Shown piece by piece: positions 43,910 to 52,717 of a DNA stretch of 64,000 nt. The notes under the pieces are model-generated. The model saw only the letters and a list, made by a program, of their open reading frames with translations, did not search any database and was not told where the DNA came from. Position numbers and translations under genes: made by a program. The DNA lies in assembly GCA_002496565.1 (NCBI GenBank), contig DAKJ01000024.1, positions 1-64,000 on the forward strand, read 5' to 3'. Source of the stretch: Methanosarcina sp. UBA289. Lineage in GTDB: Archaea > Halobacteriota > Methanosarcinia > Methanosarcinales > Methanosarcinaceae. Position 1 is the first letter of the stretch; every line of letters starts with the position of its first letter.

Positions 43910-44006
43910 ATGGGGTTACAATCTAGTCTCTTTCAATGAAGAGACCTACAAGCTAGTAATGAGTTTTTCGAACTCTGACAGCCTTTTTCAAAGGCTACGA
44001 CCCCAT
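43910..44006. ncRNA. Candidate structured RNA, multi-hairpin junction
   Basis: ATGGGGT (43910-43916) pairs with ACCCCAT (44000-44006), enclosing three hairpins: TCTCTT/AAGAGA (43927-43944), GAGTT/AACTC (43961-43975) and AGCCTTT/AAAGGCT (43980-43996). CTAG at 43923 and 43953 can extend the first. All stems are perfect. No coding frame crosses it. On the minus strand it would be a riboswitch-like leader of the CDGSH gene, starting 105 bases upstream; on the plus strand it would be a free RNA. It matches no RNA family that I recognise. Confidence 0.55.
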
Positions 44007-44110
44007 TATACAGCATCTAAAATAAATTGTGAAGATTTTTCATCTTCAAGGCTCGAAGAAAATAATGAACTATAGATTTGACTAACTTATGGACTAAGCT
44101 TTGAACGCGG

Positions 44111-44524
44111 TCAAAGCAGCCTCTCTCCAGGCTCGGTCCCGGCCCCGGGTTTGCACTCATAAACTTCAGTAATTTTCATAACTACAAGGGCTTTTGCAGG
44201 GAACCTGTCTCCTCTGCTCTTGACCATTTTGTACATCTTTTCGTAATCATCCCCTTCAGTCTTAATCTCAATATCTCCCTTTATCTGGTAACAGTCTCTT
44301 ATTTCCGGGCCCCAGACATAGATTGCTCCCCTCGGGTTTTCATCAAGATTGTTGCGGGTTTTATGAAAATAATTGTCTGCAATCCAGATTGTTTCCCCGT
44401 CTTCCTGCAAATTACACATGCCTATTGGGATTACATTTGGATCTCCGCCTTTAGACGCCGTTGCAAATGGGAATATTTTCATTTTTGCAAAGTCTTCTTT
44501 CATTTCGTCAGTTAATTTCACCAT
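44111..44524 (-). CDS. Pyridoxamine 5'-phosphate oxidase-family FMN-binding protein
   Basis: 137 residues with the split-barrel flavin-binding fold: FPFATASKGGDPNVIPIGMC near residues 18-37, then TRNNLDENPRGAIYVWGPE. Members bind FMN or F420. The strand 'YQIKGDIEIKTEGDDYEKMY' is also typical. Substrate unknown. Good ATG start with GGGGTAAAA before it. It lies upstream of the CDGSH gene on the same strand, with a 305-base gap. Confidence 0.82.
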   Translation of the reverse strand: MVKLTDEMKEDFAKMKIFPFATASKGGDPNVIPIGMCNLQEDGETIWIADNYFHKTRNNLDENPRGAIYVWGPEIRDCYQIKGDIEIKTEGDDYEKMYKMVKSRGDRFPAKALVVMKITEVYECKPGAGTEPGERLL

Positions 44525-44883
44525 TTATTTTACCCCTTATTGAATTGGTTTTTACTAATATGGCTGTAATCCTTATATAACTTTGAATGTTTCAAAAATA
44601 TAAAAAGTCAAGAACTGCGTTCTATCTTTTTTCTTATTGGGTAATCCATATAAAAAGAATATAGATAGAGATAAGAAGGATGATAAGCCGAAAATAAAGA
44701 GAATACTAAGAATAGAAAGAAATCTATACCGAAAATAAAGAGGATTAAAGATTAGATAAAGAAGGTGCCAGAAAGTAAAAATGAATGGAAGCTTTAGAGA
44801 AAAAGTACGATAAACAAAAATGTGATAAAGAAAAAAAGCCCAAGGAAAAGAGCCGGAAATATAATTGGCTCCCCATTTGAGTT
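44525..44883. other. Purine-rich spacer
   Basis: 359 bases, on the plus strand rich in AAGA/GAAA runs (44640-44830). The hydrophobic 104-codon minus-strand frame (44573-44887) is a by-product of this bias and starts only with TTG. No gene supported. Confidence 0.5.
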
Positions 44884-45483
44884 TCAACAGTTGAACACTT
44901 TATCCAGGAAGTACTGGTGAATTCGTAAATCTTCGGTTAATTCCGGATGGAAAGCAAGAGCCAGCACATTTCCCTGTTCTGCAGCAATAATCAGGTTATC
45001 AAGCCTAGAAAGTACGCGAACCCCAGGCCCACAGCTCAAGATTCCAGGAGCCCTTATAAACACGCCGGTAAAAGGAGAATCAAGGATCTCTAGCTCAAGT
45101 TCGGCCTCAAAAGAATTCCTCTGCCTTCCGAAAGCGTTTCTGTTGACCTTCGTATCCATAATTCCGAGCAGTTCCTGGTTGGTTTTCTCAACTTGCTCGT
45201 CGCCTTCCTTTGCAATTACAATCAAACCTGCACAAGTCCCAAGAATCGGAACTCCTCTTGCAGCCGCAGCTTTAATTTCCTCTGCAATCCCCTCGCGGGC
45301 AAGAAGTCTGCAAAGTGTGGTACTCTCCCCGCCAGGAATCACAATCCCACTGCATTCCGGGACAATACCCTTATGCTTTATTGCAACTACTTCTGCATCC
45401 ACTCCTCTTTCCTTAAGGGCTCTCCTTAAAGCATTAATATGCTCAGAAACCGCTCCCTGAATAGCGATTACACCTATTTTCAT
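44884..45483 (-). CDS. pdxT: Pyridoxal 5'-phosphate synthase glutaminase subunit
   Basis: 199 residues from ATG 45483 (MKIGVIAIQGAVSEH); a longer start at 45495 lacks support. PdxT releases ammonia from glutamine for PdxS. The class I amidotransferase triad is visible: Cys84 in LGTCAGL, and His and Glu in AFHPELTED near the end. The motif PGGESTT (about 50-56) is typical. It lies about 480 bases downstream of pdxS on the same strand, with a repeat and hairpins between. Confidence 0.96.
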   Translation of the reverse strand: MKIGVIAIQGAVSEHINALRRALKERGVDAEVVAIKHKGIVPECSGIVIPGGESTTLCRLLAREGIAEEIKAAAARGVPILGTCAGLIVIAKEGDEQVEKTNQELLGIMDTKVNRNAFGRQRNSFEAELELEILDSPFTGVFIRAPGILSCGPGVRVLSRLDNLIIAAEQGNVLALAFHPELTEDLRIHQYFLDKVFNC

Positions 45484-45965
45484 GAAAAACACCATTTTCC
45501 AGAATTAATTCATTACCTGTTAATCCGAAAATAAAAAATTGAAGTGATTTATTCTTACAGGCCCGTAAGAAAGAATCCATTTTTAAAAATTAAACTTCAA
45601 CCGGTGAGCTGCAACCTTTGCGCCGGTTTATCACGTCGTTCACATCGTTTTTGATCAAACTTTTTTCTAAAACGTTTGCGATCAAGCCTTTTTTGAAAAG
45701 GCTTGTGAGCAATCATATTTAAAAATGTTTGTGATCACATCCTATACTGACACGAAACGAAATTCTGGTAAATCAGCCCTCCTGAGAGGGTTGAAAATAT
45801 AGCCTTTCTTGCCCATCAGCTCTTGACTCAGCTCAGTATCTTCATCATGATTCAGCCCTCTTGAGCGAAGCGAAAAGGGCTTCGTGCTCCCGAAGCGAAA
45901 TTCGTGGAGCGAAAAGGGCACCGTCCTCCCGAGACGGGACTCGGGAGACGGAACTCAGGCAGGTT
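45484..45965. other. pdxS-pdxT spacer with hairpins
   Basis: 482 bases. It holds copy B of the structured repeat (45818-45965), the perfect stem AAGCCTTTT/AAAAGGCTT (45684-45704), and AACCGG/CCGGTT (about 45598-45626). No coding frame. The sequence around 45640-45700 repeats GATCAA(A/G)CCTTTTTT-like blocks. Confidence 0.5.
45818..45965 (-). repeat. Structured 3'-end dispersed repeat, copy B
   Basis: Ends one base before the pdxS stop. Related to copy A (3882-4028), with an added internal block in which GCGAAAAGGGC and CTCCCGA are repeated. On the minus strand it forms the start of the pdxS 3' UTR. Confidence 0.75.
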
Positions 45966-46862
45966 TTACCACCCGCGTTCCTGAAGGGCTTCTTGGGCAG
46001 GGATCATGTCTGCGCTGATGCCTTTCATGCCGGCACCGACGCCTTTTGAGATTTCTGCGAGCTTTGCAGGGTTGTCAAAGTTGTTTACGGCTTCAACAAC
46101 GGCTTTTGCCATTTTCTCAGGATTTTCGGCTTTGAATATACCTGAACCTACAAAGACCCCGTCTGCCCCGAGGCGCATCATAAGCGCTGCATCTGCAGGG
46201 GTTGCAACTCCGCCGGCTGCAAAGTTTACTACAGGCAGACGCTGCATTTTTGAGGTTTCGACTACAAGTTCGATTGGAGCTTCTATTTCCCTGGAAACCA
46301 GAATCAGTTCTTCTTTTGTCTTCCCGGCAAGGGCACGGATTTCGCCCTGAATCTGTTTCATGTGCTTGACTGCCTGGCTGACGTCCCCTGTTCCAGCCTC
46401 TCCTTTTGTTCGGATCATGGCTGCCCCTTCGTTAATTCTCCTGAGGGCTTCTCCGAGGTTTCGGGCTCCGCAGACAAAAGGCACGGTAAACTGTGTTTTG
46501 TCTATATGGAAGTAGGGATCAGCAGGGGTCAGGACTTCAGATTCGTCCACCATGTCAACGCCCAGGGCTTCTAAAATTTCGGCTTCGACGAAGTGCCCGA
46601 TCCTGGCTTTTGCCATCACAGGAATTGTAACCGTATCAATAATCTGCTGGACAATCTCAGGGTCGGCCATCCGGGCAACCCCACCCGCCTTTCTGATATC
46701 TGCAGGAACAGCCTGGAGGGCCATAACAGCAACTGCTCCAGCTTCTTCTGCGATCCTGGCCTGTTCTGGATTTGTAACATCCATGATCACACCCCCTTTC
46801 TGCATTCTTGCAAAGCCCCTCTTGATAAGTTCTGTCCCGTGTCTTAATTTTTCAAAGTCCAT
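45966..46862 (-). CDS. pdxS: Pyridoxal 5'-phosphate synthase lyase subunit
   Basis: 298 residues from ATG 46862 (MDFEKLRHGTELIKRGFARM), after GAGAGGA; the frame is open upstream to 46952 but that part crosses the palindrome at 46928 and is not typical. PdxS builds PLP from ribose 5-phosphate, glyceraldehyde 3-phosphate and ammonia. Catalytic residues are Asp28 (VIMDV), Lys85 in MAKARIGH, and the later NFAAGGVATPADAAL phosphate-binding loop with its lysine in the preceding barrel. A very conserved protein of archaea and many bacteria. Confidence 0.97.
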   Translation of the reverse strand: MDFEKLRHGTELIKRGFARMQKGGVIMDVTNPEQARIAEEAGAVAVMALQAVPADIRKAGGVARMADPEIVQQIIDTVTIPVMAKARIGHFVEAEILEALGVDMVDESEVLTPADPYFHIDKTQFTVPFVCGARNLGEALRRINEGAAMIRTKGEAGTGDVSQAVKHMKQIQGEIRALAGKTKEELILVSREIEAPIELVVETSKMQRLPVVNFAAGGVATPADAALMMRLGADGVFVGSGIFKAENPEKMAKAVVEAVNNFDNPAKLAEISKGVGAGMKGISADMIPAQEALQERGW

Positions 46863-47538
46863 GAATGTCGTCCTCTCTGTTTTGATATGATTATAAGCTC
46901 TATGCCGTGGGAAACCCTGTCCACGCTGAAAAGACCTTAAGGTCTTTTCCATTGATTACAACCGACAGGTTGCGGTTTTCAGTTAGTTGTTTCTCCGGTG
47001 AATTATGAATACGCTCAATAGTCAAAAGCATTATTTAAGTTATTCCTTATGAATAAACACAAAGCAAATTAATTTCTAATGATTTAATGTTTTTCCTTCA
47101 ACAATTTTTATTTTTTAATTTTATATGTTTCATCTTGCCTCTTTAGATAATGCAATATAGAGCCTTACTGTGGTTTATTTGTCTGCCTCTATATGCTTGC
47201 CTGAAACTTATTATCACTATTTCTGTCTTCATATAATATATATGATCTTCTTTCAGGTTCTGAAATATATAGTTTTCCTGGGACATAAGGCAAACAGGAC
47301 TTGAAAAATCCTCTAAGTTAGTTCCTGATATCAAAACCATTGATTTATTAAATTCTATAGGTTTCAGCCAGGATTTGACAGATACTATCTGAGAATATAG
47401 TTATAAGGAGTATCTGGATCATTACATTCACAGGGGATTTTTTCCGGGAATAACTTCTGGATTTTAGAATTTATTGATTTTTTTTATTATTTGGGGGAAT
47501 CTGGTTGAATTTCTACTTTATTCTTTTTTGTTGAATTT
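46863..47538. promoter_or_regulatory. pdxS upstream region
   Basis: 676 bases. GAAAAGACCTT and AAGGTCTTTTC form a perfect palindrome at 46928-46949, about 66 bases before pdxS; it could be an operator or leader hairpin. Positions 47000-47110 are AT-rich and suit a promoter. The part from about 47503 holds imperfect 31-base repeats that run into the PAP2 gene end. No gene supported. Confidence 0.45.
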
Positions 47539-47587
47539 CTACTCCATTCCGTTCTTTTTTAATGTATTTCTACTCCATTCTGTGTTC
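47503..47587. repeat. Three imperfect tandem repeats at a gene end
   Basis: Units near 47503-47529, 47530-47560 and 47561-47587 share TTTCTACTCCATTC-type sequence with a T-run. The PAP2 stop lies within the second unit. Confidence 0.6.
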
Positions 47588-48612
47588 TGGCTGCTTAGGA
47601 GCTCTTCTCTTCTATACAGGTTGAGCTTTGTGCAGACGACTACAGATACCCAGATCGTAGATGCAGGTATGAAAGCTTCTAAGAATTCGATGAGTTTAAA
47701 ACTGAAATAAGCTGTAGTTTCGAGAGTCTCGAACCCGACACCAAGAATAAAACTGGAGACTCCAAAGAGTAGAAGTGCAGTAGCTATTCTCAAAACTCTC
47801 TGTTCAACACTTCCCTCATCATTAGGAAGCCCTTTTCGTATAATCAGAACGTATGCCGCATTCGTGCCAAGGAAGAAACCTGCTACATCAGCACTTATCA
47901 GAGATAAGGCTGTCAGAACAGGAGGGATAACAAACAGAATGAAGTACAAAATTAGGTTCTTATGCCTGAATGCGAGTTCAAAATTCTCTTTCTTGAAAAA
48001 TTCTTCTTTCAGGGAGCTTTTGAGAAAGAGAGTAAAAGTAATCAGTAAAAATAAGCCTATAATAGCTCCTCCCATTATGTCTCCCAGAAAATGTCTTCCC
48101 AGGTACATCCTCGACAAAGCTACAAGAAATATCATAACAGGAGCCATCAATTTAATTATCCGTCTGTTGAAAATCTCGGAGCTTCCTCCCCAAAGTGCAG
48201 TTGTAATTGCGACATGCCCGGAAGGGAAACCGAAAGGAGAATGGTTAAGCGTTTCTTGAAGGCGGAAGGTCTCAAGGACTTCTTTGTCGGGAAGTTTAAA
48301 TATACCTTCAGATCCTTCCCCACTGAAAGGCGAGGTATTTTTCACTCCATATTCAAGGTTAAGGACTTTATTATCTACATAATCCGGCCTTGGAAAGGCG
48401 ACCACTGTCTTAATGATTTCGGTAATCAGACCTGTCCAGATTAAGAGCTGGAACAGAAGAAAACCTTTCCGGAAATTAATCCCGAAAGTTACGATAATTA
48501 CTATGGCAGCTAAAAAAGCCGACGATCCCATTGAAGTTATCAAAATCATGAGGGATGTAAGCCAATCGTTTCCAAGTGATTGCAGATAGAGTATAGGTTC
48601 AGTCTGAAACAA
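47539..48612 (-). CDS. PAP2-family membrane phosphatase
   Basis: 357 residues. The three phosphatase motifs are visible: KTVVAFPRP (about 68-76), PSGH (about 130) and SRMYLGRHFLGD (about 167-178), with the catalytic histidines. About eight hydrophobic segments; the C-terminal half (after about 215) is an added membrane domain of unknown role. Members remove phosphate from lipid or isoprenoid phosphates. The substrate here could be a polyprenyl phosphate of glycan synthesis, which is inference. Confidence 0.85.
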   Translation of the reverse strand: MFQTEPILYLQSLGNDWLTSLMILITSMGSSAFLAAIVIIVTFGINFRKGFLLFQLLIWTGLITEIIKTVVAFPRPDYVDNKVLNLEYGVKNTSPFSGEGSEGIFKLPDKEVLETFRLQETLNHSPFGFPSGHVAITTALWGGSSEIFNRRIIKLMAPVMIFLVALSRMYLGRHFLGDIMGGAIIGLFLLITFTLFLKSSLKEEFFKKENFELAFRHKNLILYFILFVIPPVLTALSLISADVAGFFLGTNAAYVLIIRKGLPNDEGSVEQRVLRIATALLLFGVSSFILGVGFETLETTAYFSFKLIEFLEAFIPASTIWVSVVVCTKLNLYRREELLSSQNTEWSRNTLKKNGME

Positions 48613-48933
48613 GGGCTCTGACTCCTTATTTAAACATTTGCCTGCAGATATGCTCAGTTTTATCCAAAAAGTCTCGGGTTAAACTGCATATCTGGAATCA
48701 GTAAAAAATCTAGTTCTATTTCGTATAATTGAGTTTATGACGATGTATTCTAGAAAACTATTTTATATTTATATTGTTTTGTACCTATGTATAGCTGGAA
48801 TCCTCTTCAGGGTTGGATACTTATTATTTAATTTACTGAGTATAATTACCTGTAAGATCTGAGTAAAACTACTCTTGTAAGATCTAAGTAAAATTACTCT
48901 TGTAATATTACTGTTCCGCTCTTCTGTTTCATT
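48613..48933. other. AT-rich spacer between PAP2 and activase genes
   Basis: 321 bases. A short direct repeat, TCTTGTAA(G/T)AT(C/T), occurs at about 48872 and 48897. No gene seen. Confidence 0.45.
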
Positions 48934-50535
48934 TTACTGTCCTATCTCTATGGACTCTGGAAGTTCCAGCTTAAAGTCACTGATCGAGAACCTCTTTTCA
49001 GGGCACCTTTCTTCACATCTTCTGCAGGCAGTACCGAGACATCTTTCGTTGTTGATCTTAAAACTCTCAGATTCTCTTGAAAGTGCCTCTTCTGGGCATT
49101 CTTTCACACAGGTATCACAACCGCTGCACTGAATGGTAGCGGTAAAACCATATTTTGACTCCACGATCTCCAGGCTTTTTCCAAGTTCGTGGATATCCGT
49201 TTCAGATTTTTTTTCAATAATGACTTCATGATATTTTTGCGGAACAGGCTGGATGCCTGATCTTTCGAGGTTTGAGTTATACTTTTCAAGCGGCATCCCT
49301 TCATTCCAGAGGGCTATTTCCTGGACGTAGATAGCTTCAAAGGTTGGGGATGAGGCAAACATTACATGATTTGAAAGTACCGATTTCTTCATTTCATTAA
49401 GGTAGGAGAGGTAGTCAGGGTCGAGGGCAAGGTCTTTTGCAAGTTCCAGGGAAGTATTTCCGCACTGGATAATCCGTTTCGGTGTTGCAGGCACAATGCC
49501 TGTAAAGCGGGCTTTTAGAGGGTCCACATACGTTCCACTTGCCCCGCATATGTACATTGTTTCCAGATCTTCGTATGCTATCCCTGCCTCATGCATCAGG
49601 GTCAGTTGACCTGCTCTCAGGGCTCCGAAGGCTTTTCCGGCTTCTATTACATCTTCCTCTGTAAACGTAATTCCCTTTCCTAGCCGAATTATACCGCCTT
49701 CAATATGAGGAGGCTTTATTATGCCAGTTACAAGCCCTGCATACATAAGGGCAATTACACCCGTACCTGTAATTCCCTTTGTAGGATATCCGGTGGCTTT
49801 AAAAGTCCTGTTGCGCAGATCTATTCTTGGCCCTTCTACCAGCCTGAGTTTTTCATCAAGGACAAGCGCTTGCCAGCCTCCGGAAAGCTTCAGGTCGGCA
49901 ATCGCTCCAGGCGTTGCCAGCATCCCTTTGCTGATCTGCTGTCCTTCGATAACAGGGCCTGCAGCAGCCGATCCTGTGTATATTCTGTCGCCTACTCTCA
50001 GGGCCATCTCGGCATTTGTCCCGTAATCCGTGACCATACACGTTTCGGGAGTGTCCAGAAACCCGCTCTTTATCATCATAGCAAGGGCATCAGCTCCGAT
50101 TTCATGCCTTACCGAAGGCGGGATAATCACATCAACATCGGCATAAAGCCCGATCTCATTTCCTGAAACTATATGCCCGTTCCTTTCCAGAGGCTTTACA
50201 TGTATTTTCTCGAGGGCGTTTTTTCCCGCAAATGCAAGGTCCCTGATTTCTATTCCTTCAAATAGCGACAATTGGATCGGATTTCCACAAACGGCTATAC
50301 GCCTGAGGTTTTCTGGCTTAAGGTTACTTACCAGGGAGTTTATGGCTGAAATAAGAATCTCATGGGCTATACCCTGCCCATAACTAATCGCAAAGTCCAT
50401 ATGGTCAACGACATTTGCGCCAGGGAGCGGGTTTCTGGACAAAATTGCAGTCCTGAGAACGGAAGAATCCGTAAGATTTAGGAGCTGGGCTCTAATCCCG
50501 CTGGTACCAATATCGATATTTATTGCCTGATCCAT
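48934..50535 (-). CDS. Corrinoid protein reductive activase (RamA type)
   Basis: 533 residues, the length of RamA. The body is an ASKHA-type ATPase (INIDIGTSGIRAQLL at the start, VTDYGTNAEMAL about 170-180, GASGTYVDPLKARF near 340). Two [4Fe-4S] motifs end it: CSGCDTCVKECP and CLGTACRRCEERCP, about residues 465-505. Such proteins use ATP and low-potential electrons to return a corrinoid cofactor from Co(II) to active Co(I). It lies about 245 bases downstream of a corrinoid protein and a methyltransferase on the same strand, so it is likely their dedicated activator. Which of the several RamA paralogues it is cannot be told from sequence alone. Confidence 0.88.
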   Translation of the reverse strand: MDQAINIDIGTSGIRAQLLNLTDSSVLRTAILSRNPLPGANVVDHMDFAISYGQGIAHEILISAINSLVSNLKPENLRRIAVCGNPIQLSLFEGIEIRDLAFAGKNALEKIHVKPLERNGHIVSGNEIGLYADVDVIIPPSVRHEIGADALAMMIKSGFLDTPETCMVTDYGTNAEMALRVGDRIYTGSAAAGPVIEGQQISKGMLATPGAIADLKLSGGWQALVLDEKLRLVEGPRIDLRNRTFKATGYPTKGITGTGVIALMYAGLVTGIIKPPHIEGGIIRLGKGITFTEEDVIEAGKAFGALRAGQLTLMHEAGIAYEDLETMYICGASGTYVDPLKARFTGIVPATPKRIIQCGNTSLELAKDLALDPDYLSYLNEMKKSVLSNHVMFASSPTFEAIYVQEIALWNEGMPLEKYNSNLERSGIQPVPQKYHEVIIEKKSETDIHELGKSLEIVESKYGFTATIQCSGCDTCVKECPEEALSRESESFKINNERCLGTACRRCEERCPEKRFSISDFKLELPESIEIGQ

Positions 50536-50780
50536 ATTTTATCCCAGGATTTTTTATGAAGTTTTTGTTCATCCCTTTACAGTTTATGCTTTCTTACTTT
50601 TCTTGTTTTTTCGTTTTCATTTTCTATTCCTGATCCTTCTTTTCACTTTTCATCATTCCTTATTTGTTTACCTTACAGCACTTATTTTCTGACCAGCATT
50701 TATTTCACAATTTATGATTTAATATGAGAGATAAAGCTCGAAGAAGAAAAATAAAAAGAGAACTGGAAAGTAGAATAAAA

Positions 50781-51608
50781 TCAGTATAGTTCCTTGCGGG
50801 CTTCTTTCCAGCTCTTTCCTGCACAGATTTTCTTTGCAATTTTTACTGCGTCAAGCGGGGTTTTTCCATATATCGAGTTGCCAAAGGTGTCGACAAAATG
50901 CCTGTCTATGGCAGCCCCGCCACAGGCTACAGGAACGTCCTCAGAGTCCAGAATCTCTGCAAGGTCTTTAAGGCCTCCTTTGGTTGTGCTCATAAGGGTC
51001 GTTCCGGTAACAAGGTCAGCGTTTGTTGCTTTTACAGCTCTAACGGCTGCTTCCACTGTTATGTCTCTTCCAAGATCAACTACTTCGAAACCGTTTGCCC
51101 TGAGAATAGCAGCTACAATATTCTTGCCTATGTCATGTACATCTCCTTCGATAACGAGGGATACTACCTTACCCTGGGAGGGGACTTCTCCTATTCTTTC
51201 CTGGCAGAGTTCCACTCCTCCTATAAGGGCTTCGTTTGCCAGCAGGATTTCAGGCACGTAGCTCTCTCCCATGTCGTAAAGCTCACATACGGTCTGAATT
51301 CCGGGCATAAGAGCATTTAAGACCAGGTCTGTAGGATCTTTTCCTTTTCCAAGCAGGGTAACTGTGAGGTTTATTGTTTCGGCGCGGTCTCCCGCTATCA
51401 CTGCTTCTGCCACAGCTGTGTATTCGGGGTCTTTCGGCTTGTTCTGTTTCTTTATCTGGTCAGCGACAGTCATTTGTTTGTTTCTATCTCCAAGGTCAAC
51501 CCCGAGGCCGATCATGATCCCTTCTTCAATGAGTCTTTTAAACTTTGCAGGTTCTTTTTCTTTCATTTCGAATATCTTCTGAACTGCAACGTCGATGTGC
51601 CTGATCAT
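50781..51608 (-). CDS. Methyltransferase corrinoid (B12-binding) protein
   Basis: 275 residues. A helical cap domain (about 60-145) precedes the B12-binding domain with EGDVHDIGKNIV (about 155-166), whose histidine coordinates cobalt, and the later GTTLMSTTKGGLKD and CGGAAI segments. It resembles MtaC/MtbC/MtsB proteins that carry methyl groups in methylotrophic methanogenesis. The ATG overlaps the upstream methyltransferase stop (ATGA), so they are made together. No substrate-specific methyltransferase such as MtaB or MttB is present next to it. Confidence 0.9.
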   Translation of the reverse strand: MIRHIDVAVQKIFEMKEKEPAKFKRLIEEGIMIGLGVDLGDRNKQMTVADQIKKQNKPKDPEYTAVAEAVIAGDRAETINLTVTLLGKGKDPTDLVLNALMPGIQTVCELYDMGESYVPEILLANEALIGGVELCQERIGEVPSQGKVVSLVIEGDVHDIGKNIVAAILRANGFEVVDLGRDITVEAAVRAVKATNADLVTGTTLMSTTKGGLKDLAEILDSEDVPVACGGAAIDRHFVDTFGNSIYGKTPLDAVKIAKKICAGKSWKEARKELY

Positions 51609-52717
51609 TCCTGCATCCCTCCGAGCACATTTTCTTTCATATTCCTACCAATACCGACTCCAATCTGCCTGACAAGATCTTCAACATCGTCGTATTTCGG
51701 AATTGGGGTCTCTTTACAGGCCCTTACATATGCTCTGAGATTTTCAAGGGAGGTTCCAAATGAGACCCCACATGAAGTTCCTACAATATCAGTTCCCTGC
51801 AAGATGCATTCCCGGGTTCTGTTATAAACCTGTTCGGGAGTGCCGTTTGGCATCAGGTTTATGACGTCCAGGCTTCCTAGAATGGACATATCGTTGCCCA
51901 TTACCTGACGGCAGTACCAGACTGGAACGGCATCAAAGGAGAAACAGTCAATTCCACTCTGTTTTATATAAGGCAGGAGTTTACTGGTATCTCCGCAGAT
52001 GTGTAGGATCTGGGGACAGCTGATTTCCTGTGCTATTCTTTTATGGGAAGGAAGTATGAACTCCCTGTATGTTTCCGATGAAATCAGATCACCGGAAGCC
52101 GAAGGATCAGCGAGGAAGATGATATGTCCCCCGTAAATAATCTGCAACTTCCCGTAAGCTATCACGAAATCAGTTGCTGCTTCAATGAAGGCATGGGCTT
52201 TTTCCGGGTCGGTCTTTGTCCACCTGGCCATATTCTCAACACCTGCTATGTGACCTGCTACCGTAAATGGTGATGTAAGTACCGGGATGATAGGGAGCAT
52301 GCCGTCGTAGCGCTTCCTCAGTTCTTCAATTGCTCCGAGCACTACTGGTATTCTTCCGGCTTCTTCCAGGTTATCTGGCCAGGTTATATCTGAGGGGTCT
52401 GTATAAGCAGGGCCAGTTACGGGAGGCCTGTCCGGTTTGTCCCAGTCAAGTTTGCACCCAAGAACTTCCGCCTCAAGAGAAATATCAAACTGGGGACGTG
52501 CAGCCTCAATGCCGCAAACCTCATAAGGAGAGGCTGCAAGGTCTGCCATCATCTTGCTGTCAAAGTGGGCTTTTGGCCAGGAGGCGTTGCATACCTGCAT
52601 CAGTTCGGTTGTGGTCTGAGCGAGGGGATTTGCAGGGGGTACATAGTCAACCCTGCCTCCAAGCACTGCTGCCAGAACTCTTCGGGTTGGAGTCATTTCA
52701 CTTACCATGCTATACAT
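51605..52717 (-). CDS. MtaA/MtbA-type (uroporphyrinogen decarboxylase fold) methyltransferase
   Basis: 370 residues. The zinc ligands of the MtaA/MtbA family can be seen: His and Cys in LHICGDT (about 245-251) and a later cysteine in GTSCGVSFG (about 325). The usual partner reaction is methyl transfer between a corrinoid protein and coenzyme M. The first ATGs (MYSMVSEM) follow GGAGAT; either may serve. Transcription order here is methyltransferase, corrinoid protein, activase. The methyl donor cannot be deduced; some MtaA-like members act directly on methylated thiols instead of serving as CoM enzymes. Confidence 0.87.
   Translation of the reverse strand: MYSMVSEMTPTRRVLAAVLGGRVDYVPPANPLAQTTTELMQVCNASWPKAHFDSKMMADLAASPYEVCGIEAARPQFDISLEAEVLGCKLDWDKPDRPPVTGPAYTDPSDITWPDNLEEAGRIPVVLGAIEELRKRYDGMLPIIPVLTSPFTVAGHIAGVENMARWTKTDPEKAHAFIEAATDFVIAYGKLQIIYGGHIIFLADPSASGDLISSETYREFILPSHKRIAQEISCPQILHICGDTSKLLPYIKQSGIDCFSFDAVPVWYCRQVMGNDMSILGSLDVINLMPNGTPEQVYNRTRECILQGTDIVGTSCGVSFGTSLENLRAYVRACKETPIPKYDDVEDLVRQIGVGIGRNMKENVLGGMQE

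Noticed and set aside
43910..44006. tRNA gene reading of the four-stem element
   Set aside because: The closing stem and arms do not match tRNA arm lengths, and there is no anticodon loop or T-loop consensus.
44573..44887. A hydrophobic 104-codon minus-strand frame next to pdxT
   Set aside because: It starts only with TTG, and its Phe/Leu/Ser content follows from the purine-rich plus strand; no ribosome site.
47474..47710. A 78-codon plus-strand frame at the PAP2 gene end
   Set aside because: It lies over T-rich repeats and the antisense of the PAP2 gene; an antisense shadow.
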